Shown here: in pieces, positions 43,621 to 51,947 of the stretch | Layout: each line of letters begins with the position of its first letter | Numbering within the stretch: the first letter of the stretch is position 1 | Assembly (NCBI GenBank): GCA_903772945.1 | Contig: CAICTM010000507.1 | Location: 1 to 62,722 of the forward strand | Origin: Seminavis robusta | Lineage: Eukaryota > Bacillariophyta > Bacillariophyceae > Naviculales > Naviculaceae | DNA length: 62,722 nucleotides | Reading direction: 5' to 3' | Notes under the pieces: generated by a model | Told to the model about the DNA's origin: nothing | The model's input: only the letters and a program-made list of their open reading frames with translations | The model's database searches: none | Made by a program: the position numbers and the translations under genes

Positions 43621-44364
43621 ATGAAGATCACCCCTCCCAAAGCTGCCCTGCATGGCAAGGAAACTACAACAGGCTATGTGATTCGGTATCACTTTTATTT
43701 TGCAGTTATTGCGTTAGGATCGCTTTTACTGGTTTCCACCAGCGACGGCATGGTCCTTGCCCTTGTGATCGGATGGCATGTTGGAATGCTCTGGAATATG
43801 CTGTTCCGCAGCGGTACCAAGAGTTCTTTGCTGTTGTGGGATATGTATACATTTTCTTCCCTCACGAGTATCTTTCAAGTACTGCCCGACTGGTTCCTTG
43901 TCAAATCCCTCCAGACTCTGGAATTTCCAACACGGGGTACTGATTCCGCTCGAGTTGCCGTTGTTTGGAGTATTGGGCAAGCTGTTCCTTGTTATATGGC
44001 GGGAATGTGGGCCATTCCATTCTTCTTGATTTTGACAGCAACAGCAGCAGTATCATCATCTGGAAGTGTTGGTGGTTACTGGAGGAGTGCCCTTGTCTCC
44101 CTACTCATCTTTGGGTCTTCCGAGTATCTGCTCTATTTCCTCGATCTATGGCGGTGTACCGATCGGGTGCGACATCGGATTCTGGGGCATGTGGCAGTCT
44201 ACGTTCTGCCGGCAGAAGCCATCTTGGGACCAGTCTTGCTGCATCACTTTTGGCAAACACGTGGGGGCACTTGGACTGCCAAACTTGGAGGAGCTATTGT
44301 GACTATGCTATGCTACACTGGGTCGCTGGCTCTGTGCCATCTTTTGATGGAAGGGGGGAGATGA
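43621..44364 (+). CDS. Multi-pass membrane protein of unknown function
   Basis: A 247-residue single exon from ATG 43621. Hydrophobic helices are visible at FYFAVIALGSLLLVS, GMVLALVIGWHVGMLW, FSSLTSIFQVLPDWFL, MAGMWAIPFFLILTAT, SALVSLLIFGSSEYLLYFL, VAVYVLPAEAILGPVLL and GGAIVTMLCYTGSLALC, suggesting six or seven membrane spans. Short charged loops include FRSGTKSS and RCTDRVRHR. The layout resembles several unnamed stramenopile membrane families; I cannot name one. No signal peptide cleavage site. Confidence 0.75.
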   Translation: MKITPPKAALHGKETTTGYVIRYHFYFAVIALGSLLLVSTSDGMVLALVIGWHVGMLWNMLFRSGTKSSLLLWDMYTFSSLTSIFQVLPDWFLVKSLQTLEFPTRGTDSARVAVVWSIGQAVPCYMAGMWAIPFFLILTATAAVSSSGSVGGYWRSALVSLLIFGSSEYLLYFLDLWRCTDRVRHRILGHVAVYVLPAEAILGPVLLHHFWQTRGGTWTAKLGGAIVTMLCYTGSLALCHLLMEGGR

Positions 44365-45230
44365 ATGTGTAGCCAGTCGTGGAGACATAACAACAACTCT
44401 TTCGAAAGTACCCCAATCCACAAATTTCTTGATTGCAAATACCCAGAAAGCATACTGTACCATTGAGCTTAAGGTACACTCCTTGGCCGACATTTGGGCA
44501 AGGCCTTGCTAGCTTTTGAGTGTTGGCCTGGCCCGGCCTGGGATGCAAGCTGGCATGTCACTGAAGCCAGAGGATGCTTCATTCGAGGCGCCATGTCAAA
44601 GCACGAAAGCAAGCGGAGTTGTGGCGCAGCTTAAGAGTCCACGAGACGAGTTGCGCCCAGTTCAATCTACATTCCATGCACGATTTGCTAAGCATGCAGC
44701 CCTACAGCATGTTAGCGACTGCTATCAGATGATGATCGGTGAGAGCCACACTTGGAGACTGCCGAGATTTCCTGTCGGAGAGAGAACCAACAGAATCCAG
44801 CATCGAGGGCAAGGAAAAAGCCAAACCGACATCCATCCTGGTGGGCAATTTTCATGGCAAACCCGCCCCTTGAAGTAAAACGCTTGGCTTATGCGTTCAT
44901 TGTTAGTGTTGGTGGTCATGAAAGCCTCAAACTCATTCTCCCAATCCGCCTGTTCACACACAAAAGCCACGGTCGCACACGCACCATGGGCCGCAAAGAG
45001 CATTGCTTCTCAATCTTATTGCACCACAAGAGGACTGAGGTCGTCCTCATATACCTGCTAGCTAGTACCATCGAGAGATGTATAAAGTCCCGGCTAGAGT
45101 CCAGAGAACTGGTTCTACCAATCTTGTAATTCTACTTGGTTACCATCAGGCCATCAGGATCGCTGACTGGCTGAATTGCTATCAACATATATATATATTT
45201 ACTCGACAAGCTCCAGTTGGTTGTTCTAGT
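44365..45230. other. Intergenic region
   Basis: About 860 bp between convergent genes, no supportable gene. Contains a (TA)n tract at about 45188-45197. Confidence 0.5.
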
Positions 45231-46359
45231 TCAGTTTTCATTGGGTACGCGTAATCGAAGCGCACCACCAAACACCAATTGCATCTCAGTAGTAGTATCA
45301 TACCACACCGGTGCCTCGTCATAGCAGTCCTTGCCCCCGTGGAGTATGGAAAATTCCTCTGCGCTCAGTTGGATGTTCGCGTACATTTTCATCGAGGGAG
45401 CTGCCTGAACGAAATCTTTTCCTGCGCGAAAACAAAGTCGCAAGTATCTATAATCCTTCATTTTGCCAAATTTGAGAAGCGGATGATACGTATCTAGGAT
45501 ATCCAAGAGGACGCTGTAGCGGTCAAGCCTAGAGCAGCACACACCTTTTGGAAGGAACGAGAAACACACTGCAGAGTGGCGCATTCTTTGAGGGACAGCA
45601 AGGAAACAATATGGCGGACAAGATCCTGCAACCAAAAGAAAGAGACGAGGACGGGCAAGTGAGCGGTGAGCACTTCCTACCGTATAGTCCAACATCCCAT
45701 CACGAACATAGCCTTACCTCCCCCACTGGCAATGCGGGTTTCATCTCTACTAGTTTTTGTTTCTTTTTAGGAGGAGTCGTCTCAGAGGGGAACCTTTCTA
45801 TCTTCTCTTTCATTTCTACCAGCCAATGACGAAGAGGTCGCAAAAACCTGGCTACATACATGGATTTCTTGAGCGCTTTCAAAGGGGAGAATTTTCCATC
45901 CGTTGGTGGCGTCAATGACGCTCCGCGATAAATGAGCAACTTGGTGACATGTATTTGCGCGTCATTGATTGCCGTCCACAACGGAGTCTTGCCATCGGGT
46001 GAGGGTTGATCAATCAATGACATCCCGCCATTCTGAAGAATGTAATCCACCAAGGCAACATGGCCTACATTCCATTTGACTACCAATTGCAGAATGGACC
46101 GGCCCTCATCATCTACATAGGATATGGCATCTGGTAGCTCCCGTTTGATGGCTTGGAATGCCTCGACGCCACTATGACGGGCACATACCTCAATGGCGTT
46201 GAGGTTGCAATCGGGATGCTTCTGATCGAATTGGAGTCCATTGGCTGGCCAATCTTGAAGCCATTCGGAATAATGAAGGTTGAATTGCTCTGCGGCTTCC
46301 TCCATGTTTTGTTCGAAAAGCTGCAGGAATGCGGGGAGCTGGTTCGTGTATTCGCTCAT
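45231..46359 (-). CDS. Ankyrin/F-box protein with one frame break
   Basis: Starts at ATG 46359 (MSEYTNQLPAFLQLF). Ankyrin-like repeats lie in residues 40-165 (for example GKTPLWTAINDAQIHVTKLL, then RGASLTPP). A GTAAGG...TTGCAG intron at 45626-45717 joins the first exon to GEDLVRHIVSLLSLKECATL and CVSRSFQKVC, a convincing F-box that would link substrate to an SCF ubiquitin ligase. Soon after, at about 45530, the frame must shift by one base to continue into DRYSVLLDILDTYHPLL and the C-terminus ending at 45231. A single missing C in a GGCC context would do it. So the gene is either nearly intact with an assembly error or recently broken. Confidence 0.7.
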
Positions 46360-46410
46360 GGTGCCAAGGTTGTCGGGATTGTGTCCGGTGTCCGATGAAC
46401 GTGGAAAAAT

Positions 46411-46458
46411 GCAATATTTTCTTTTTTCAGCAGGCCTGCTGAAAAAAGAAAATATTGC
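46411..46458. repeat. 48-bp perfect palindrome
   Basis: Two 24-base arms with no spacer; each arm runs GCAATATTTTCTTTTTTCAG plus CAGG (bases 46411-46434 and their exact complement at 46435-46458). It starts 51 bp upstream of the ATG of the ankyrin/F-box gene. In RNA it would form a 24-bp stem with no loop; in DNA it could extrude as a cruciform. Confidence 0.95.
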
Positions 46459-46853
46459 GCAAGGACGGTTTTACTAGCTACCGATACAGCTGTAGCTAGT
46501 CTAAGACAAAAAACAATAACAATAATATTAATAAGACAAGCTCCCAGCTTTGCCCGATGTGCGACCCTTCAGGATCCACCACATGATGAGCAGCCGCCTT
46601 CGCCGGAGCGCTCTTTCCTGCTCGAGAACGGCCAATCAGTGGGAACGCAGCAGAACTATGGACCCATTGGATGGATGACAAAGCTTTGTTGAACTTGTGA
46701 TACTGGTTGCTCCTTCTGCCAAGAACATCAGTCTATGCAAACATGTAAAAAGATCCGGTTGTTGACGCAGAGACGAAAAGTGTCATTGCATGGAATCTTC
46801 CGTCTCCCATCGTGCGCGATCGGGCTCCTCTTTTCCTGGTTCTAATTTGTCGT
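46459..46853. other. Intergenic region
   Basis: No supportable gene; an AT-rich block follows the palindrome. Confidence 0.4.
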
Positions 46854-47561
46854 CTACTCATGGTAAGAATTTCCAGTGACCAAAACAAACTGCAACTGCA
46901 AGCTACCCATGATGCTGTTGTAGTGGATTTCCATGCCTTGCAACATAGCGTCCCAACGACCAGCCTTGTACCAAGAATCAAAAAGCGGTTTTTTCATCGC
47001 ACGAGCTTCGTAGCCGGTTCTCTCAATCTCGACACCCTCTCCACCAAAGAGCTCCTGGACACGTTCGAATGACTCGAAACGAATTGTGGTCAACTGCGTG
47101 GGCTTGTTTTCTGGGGTACACTGGCCTTTGTCTTCAAAGATAGCATCAAAGTCCTCCTTGCTCCACGGAGTCGGTTCCTTGACGACGACCGTAAACGTCT
47201 TTCGAGAATCGTACGTGGTAAGCTTGACTTTGGCGCTTTCACGAAGCACGCTTTTGGCCCATTTCTTGAATAGTTTGCGGCGATGCGAGGTCGTTCGAGC
47301 TTTCTTTGATGGCTCACCGTTCGAAGCGGTGTCGAGACTCCGTTTATTCTGGCTATAGAGGGCGACTCTGAGTTCTTCGTTTTCCTTTTCAAGCGAAGCG
47401 ACTTGCCTTCTGAGCTGTTCGTTTTCGGTCGCGACGATTGACGTGTTTCTAGCTAGAGGTAATGGAAGGTTAGTAATGTCAGTCAGAACGGACGGAGTCA
47501 CCTTTTTTGCGCTGCTGCTCAGCCTGATGCGGATGCGTGGGGTCTTGTTGCTTCCTGGCAT
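46854..47561 (-). CDS. Basic coiled-coil protein, possible bZIP-related
   Basis: 235 residues from ATG 47561 (MPGSNKTPRIRIRLSSSAKK). Residues about 47-70 are a coiled coil with Leu at heptad positions (NEQLRRQVASLEKENEELRV). A basic region follows it (KKARTTSHRRKLFKKWAK), then an unusual domain with strands TVVVKEPTPWSKEDFD and IRFESFERVQELFGG. The basic part lies after, not before, the zipper, so it is not a standard bZIP. A nuclear, DNA- or protein-binding role is possible but not established. A shorter intron reading at 47440-47500 was considered and rejected because it shifts the frame out of the coiled coil. Confidence 0.75.
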   Translation of the reverse strand: MPGSNKTPRIRIRLSSSAKKVTPSVLTDITNLPLPLARNTSIVATENEQLRRQVASLEKENEELRVALYSQNKRSLDTASNGEPSKKARTTSHRRKLFKKWAKSVLRESAKVKLTTYDSRKTFTVVVKEPTPWSKEDFDAIFEDKGQCTPENKPTQLTTIRFESFERVQELFGGEGVEIERTGYEARAMKKPLFDSWYKAGRWDAMLQGMEIHYNSIMGSLQLQFVLVTGNSYHE

Positions 47562-47982
47562 GGTCGAACTACTAGTTGATAGCTTGCGAAATAAATGAAG
47601 TTGTCGAGGTTGTGGATTTGAAACGAGAACGTCGGAGGTCGGAGGGAGGTCGAAGACCCAGTATGGCGCGAAGTTGGTGCGCCAAGTGACTGAGGACGGA
47701 TCCAACGGAAAACATGACAACGAATGCTAAGTAAAAAACACAAAGCAAGCAGCACCAACATGCAGGTTCTGTGCGAAGCGTGGATACAGATTCCAAGCCC
47801 GGAAAAGCCCCTGTATGATGCTCCCCCTTTCATTCACCCCCTCATTGACACAAGAGATCTTTTTCGCCACGAGAGAAGAAAAGATCCAAACCAAAGTGAG
47901 AACGTTGGAAGCCCAATAATCAGAGGAGCGAAGAGAGAGCACGACAAAGACAAGGAGATAGTCAGTATAACAACTTGGAACG
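47562..47982. other. Divergent promoter region
   Basis: 421 bp upstream of both the coiled-coil gene and the RBR gene. No gene recognised. Confidence 0.45.
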
Positions 47983-49633
47983 ATGTCGTCGAAACGCCCT
48001 GGAACTGTGGATTACAGCCACTTTGATAACATTGACTGCTCTTCGTCGTCGGAAGAAGAAGAAGAGGAAGATTACGCTGAAGACCGTGCTCGCAACGGAC
48101 CAATAATGGCAATGCAGCGAGCCACGGCACAGCGGCAACACCGTGAGGAGGAAGCGAAACCACCAGCCAAAGTCCCAAAAATTTCCAACACCAAAGACGC
48201 CATTAGCAACCTTGCCTTTCTCCAAAAGGCGTGGGGTAACACAACCACCATCACAACCACTGGCAACAATGAGAAGCTGTGTGCTTCGTGTCACGCACAT
48301 TCGCCTCACTACAAGTGCTCTCGCTGCCAAATCACTTGGTACTGAAAGAAACCTTGGAAAACAAGACGGCAAGAACAAGGCCCAAGACAAGGAAGAAACG
48401 TGCATCATTTGCCAGTGTGAGTTTACAGTTTCCTAATCGGCCTTGGAATCTGCCGGTAGTTTGGCATGCCCTGGATCCCATTTCATGTGTACCGAATGTA
48501 CCGGAGTCTATGTCAAGTCGGTGCTCTCGGATCTTGAGAGCTCTTATCCACCCAAGTGCTCCATGTGCAAGGCCCACTTTGATTTGGGACATTTTGAGCG
48601 TCAACTAACGTCCAAGCAGCAACTCCAGGTCCAACTCTTTGCTGCACAGCGCAAGCTGTTGCCGGGTCAAGAGCTAATGCAGTGTAGTAGCTGCAATGCC
48701 TTGGAGATTGTCACTCCCACCAAGAAAGCTCCTCTGGTCTTGTGGTGGTGCAAAGTGTGTTTCCATGGAACTTGCGTGGTCTGTCAAAAAGCGTTGCCTT
48801 TGGCTTGCCAAAAGGGCGCCGTTAATACGGCCAAGCACAGTCATGAGCTCTGTCTCCGGTTTCATCACGTCAAGACGGCCATGGAACAAGCTTTGGAAAA
48901 GGGATCCAAAATGGCTTGCCCCGGTTGCGGGTTGGCCGGACGCAAGGACGATGCGTGCACCCACATGACCTGTCCCAAGTGTGAAACAAAATGGTGCTAT
49001 GTCTGTGGCCTCGACGTGCACCAGTGCGACAAGGCTCCACCTCGTCGCCACCGTGAAAATGACGAAGATGATGATGTGGATGACATCTTTTTGCACAATC
49101 AAGACTGGCAGTACAATCCGGCTCGCTGCCCCATGTACTTGACACAGATTCTCGAAGTCGATCTGGGATGGATGGGAGAGAATTGGGAGGCTAATGCCCG
49201 CGATGAGGATTTTGACGACGACGAGCGCTGCTTGGACTACTTTCATAGGTTCCAGACCATTCGTCTCCTGCAGCAAGTGCGGGCCGAGGTGGGCACCAAG
49301 GAGTTCGATGCTGCCTTTGAAGCCTTTGACTCCCTTCGCAATTCGGGATATACCTTGGAGGAAATCATATCTACCGACACTACGACCTTGATTGACCGGG
49401 AAGATTTTCGTCGGTACAAGTCGGAACAAGGGGACGAAGATAATGGCATGCTTGTCGACGGTGCTACGGAGAATGTAGCTCGGATGCCAGTTGCAGATGG
49501 GCAATGGGATAAGAATTCGGCAATGGCAGCGGAAGAAGACGCCCAAGTGAACGATGCATTGGCACGATCTGAGGTCTCAGCACGAAAAGACGAGCAAGTC
49601 CGAAACGCTCTTCGGGAATCTCAGGGCGACTAA
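47983..49633 (+). pseudogene. RBR-type E3 ubiquitin ligase with MYND-like finger, frame-disrupted
   Basis: The RBR class transfers ubiquitin through a catalytic Cys in the third RING. From ATG 47983, an acidic disordered N-terminus (SSSSEEEEEEDY) leads to LCASCHAHSPHYKCSRCQIT and WY, the first half of a MYND-like finger, then a TGA at 48343. In another frame the RING1 start (EETCIICQCEF) follows, then an in-frame TAA at 48434. After that the frame is open to 49633: LACPGSHFMCTEC, an IBR-like Cys/His cluster, and the Rcat domain MACPGCG, DDACTHMTC, KWCYVCG, with the expected catalytic Cys in the ACTHMTC motif. An acidic tail follows. A short deletion in the MYND part and a stop gain fit a pseudogene; a GTGAGT at 48419 with possible acceptors was tested but does not remove both breaks. 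Confidence 0.7.
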
Positions 49634-50162
49634 ACTACGATACGATATGCAACCTTTTTTTGTTGCAGCGACGACGAAACACTGACTGGAAAGAGCAACT
49701 CCGTTGGGGGAATGGGCCAAGGAGAAACCTTCCGTGTATTGGTTGATTCGATTGATTCGAGAGTACGGTAGATTGAAATCGCTCTGCTACACCGGAGTAT
49801 TGAATCCGAAATCAGGGAGGAATAGAAAGGAACTTATAGTTGATTGATGTTTGCTTCGGTGCATTCGTTTTTACATTGCGTGTTACGTCTGTTGGGGCCG
49901 CCCTCTGATCGCCTTGTCGATGTTCGGAGGATCTATCATCGGATCCCGTAGACCAACGAAAGTTATGTATTATGATTCGTCGATTCGTATCTTGCTCGCC
50001 TCATTCCTTCTCGGTGGATTGGGAACAACCACATCCAAATGAGAGGCGCAGCCAACACATGATTTGCACACTGTTGACTTTGAAATCAGCTGGTTCCGTG
50101 TTCTGTTGATACTGCATTGTCGATTCCAACCCAATTACCAGTATTTGGTTTGTCAGGTTCCT
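49634..50162. other. Convergent intergenic region
   Basis: No supportable gene; it contains GATTCGATTGATTCG near 49744. Confidence 0.45.
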
Positions 50163-50936
50163 TTATTCTTTGTCGTGTTTGGATTGATCTTCTTTGGGTG
50201 CTGCTGTGGCTGCTCGCCGGAATTCATCATCCCATTGATCCATGCGTTCTTGTTCCGCAGATTTCGGGACCTTTGGTGGGATCTTTGCTTCTTCATCATC
50301 GCTGCTCAATAGAGTTGAACCAGCAACAAGAGTCACAGCAGCAATTATCCCCCCTATTTGGACTGCTCCAATGCCTGAAGTTGTATTATCAACAATAATT
50401 GTTGTGGTTGTTATGTCGGATGGCGCCAAAAGCAACGAGGAGAGAAGGGCGGCCACAAATGCCAACAAGTCGATGGGTGGTGAATCAGAAGGATCGTCCT
50501 CTTCGTCTTCTTGGAAAGTCCCTCCCACGAACCGAAACGTTCCAAACAAGAGAACGAAAAGAACAGTGGATACAGGATCGAGTAGGTTTGTCGCCACCAA
50601 CAGTAGCATGGCCAAAGGATACCCCAACGGAAGGTTGTCCAGAAAGGGAGTTGGTGACGTAGCAATCTTGCCCACTTTATCCAGCAAGGAAAATAGCAGA
50701 ACCTTATCATCATTAGACTGCTTCTTGCTTGCCATTCCAACGGCAGGTGACGACCCCTTTCTCGTTCTTCTGGTTGTCATTATCAGTGGTGGCGATGATG
50801 ATGTTGTCACCTTGTCCGATCCGCCAACACTTCGAAAGGGCGACCTCGTTGGAGGGATGCTCACAATCGTAAAAGCACCTGCTTCCATCAACCATAGAGA
50901 CAAGATCAGCGACGCTGTCATTGATATGTTACTCAT
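50163..50936 (-). CDS. Plastid-targeted membrane protein, unknown function
   Basis: 257 residues from ATG 50936. The N-terminus (SMTASLILSLWLMEAGAFTI) is a signal peptide with an Ala-Phe at the cleavage site, typical of diatom plastid proteins. Three hydrophobic segments follow: GYPLAMLLLVATNLLDP, VSTVLFVLLFGTFRFVGG and LLAFVAALLSSLLLAP, and a fourth IGGIIAAVTLVAGSTLL. The C-terminal tail is polar and acidic with a helix (RMDQWDDEFRRAATA). No family recognised. Context gives no clue to function. Confidence 0.8.
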   Translation of the reverse strand: MSNISMTASLILSLWLMEAGAFTIVSIPPTRSPFRSVGGSDKVTTSSSPPLIMTTRRTRKGSSPAVGMASKKQSNDDKVLLFSLLDKVGKIATSPTPFLDNLPLGYPLAMLLLVATNLLDPVSTVLFVLLFGTFRFVGGTFQEDEEDDPSDSPPIDLLAFVAALLSSLLLAPSDITTTTIIVDNTTSGIGAVQIGGIIAAVTLVAGSTLLSSDDEEAKIPPKVPKSAEQERMDQWDDEFRRAATAAPKEDQSKHDKE

Positions 50937-51147
50937 GGCTCATCCTTTTAAGAACAAAGGTCCAACATCACAGAAGTACCACCACCAAGTGGAACCATCG
51001 CGACGTACTGATGACAGCTCGTAATGCTGGTATCTTTGCGGTATCTTTTGCCTTACACCATGGCCTTGTCTGGTCCGAAGGTTTTATTTTAAAAGTCCGA
51101 AAATTTCGAAGCGGTACCTGCGCCCGTACCTTCTTATCGCCCAAGCC

Positions 51148-51744
51148 TTGGCAAGAGCAAGGGCCAATGACCATCCACTCCAACAACCAGTACCAGACGC
51201 AAACCAAAGCAGTGCAAACTTCCTCCGACTCAGCTCATCGATTTCATCCCAGAAAGGCTTAGATTTGACCAATAACGATCTCCCGACCATGGCATACACT
51301 TCGGACTGGGATTCCTCAGACGCTTTCTCGAGCGTTGTTGATGCGCTTGTTGAATCTCTTCTGAAAGCTCTAAGCCTGAAGATCAATGCTCGACAAAATG
51401 TGCTGCAAGTGACCGGCAGCGTGAAAGAGACTTTCAAAATTCAGGTTCACTCTCCTGAAGTACTGATTCTGACGATTCAGAGGGCAGGTCGCCTGAAGTT
51501 GTCATTGTTGCGTTCTAGTGACTTTCTCGCCCATGCAGAAGGCACGGTAGGGCTTCAAAGGGCCAACGAAGAAGGCGTTGCTTATCAGCGGACGTATCGG
51601 TCGGACAAAGGAGGCTACGAAAGGGTTTTCAGTGTCAGTCATGGCGATGTCTTTTGCATTTCAATGGAAGCACATCATTTTTGCAGTGCTGCCATTCGCC
51701 GAGGTTGCACTTGGGTGGATTGTTCCCTGGAATACGATGGGTAG
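51148..51744 (+). CDS. Hypothetical protein, N-terminus uncertain
   Basis: A frame open for about 600 bases with protein-like composition. The first ATG in frame is at 51289 (MAYTSDWDSS), giving 151 residues: an amphipathic helix (AFSSVVDALVESLLKALSLK) and strands such as FKIQVHSPEVLILTIQ and YERVFSVSHGDVFC. Upstream, an ATG at 51011 starts a signal-like frame (NAGIFAVSFALHHGLVW) that could be exon 1, but I could not find a splice or shift that joins the two well. It may have a plastid or secretory presequence. No family recognised. Confidence 0.5.
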   Translation: MARARANDHPLQQPVPDANQSSANFLRLSSSISSQKGLDLTNNDLPTMAYTSDWDSSDAFSSVVDALVESLLKALSLKINARQNVLQVTGSVKETFKIQVHSPEVLILTIQRAGRLKLSLLRSSDFLAHAEGTVGLQRANEEGVAYQRTYRSDKGGYERVFSVSHGDVFCISMEAHHFCSAAIRRGCTWVDCSLEYDG

Positions 51745-51947
51745 ATTGTCTTCTCTACCGTAAGGAATAGCATGACGTTCCTAAATGCTGTCTTTCACCA
51801 ATATCATCGTCTCTTCGTCCTGTGCCCGCACTGACTGACAAATGCATAGATTACAACAACACAATAGCTAGTTTTACACTACATCAACGCGCACTTGTTT
51901 CCCTGGCATTTCCCGACCATATCACACCCACCCACGTCACGCCCAGA
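51745..51947. other. Convergent 3' spacer
   Basis: Short spacer before the PhoD-like gene; nothing recognised. Confidence 0.4.

Noticed and set aside
47440..47500. Intron with TACTAAC-like branch site in the coiled-coil gene
   Set aside because: Removing it shifts the frame out of the coiled coil; the sequence reads well as exon.
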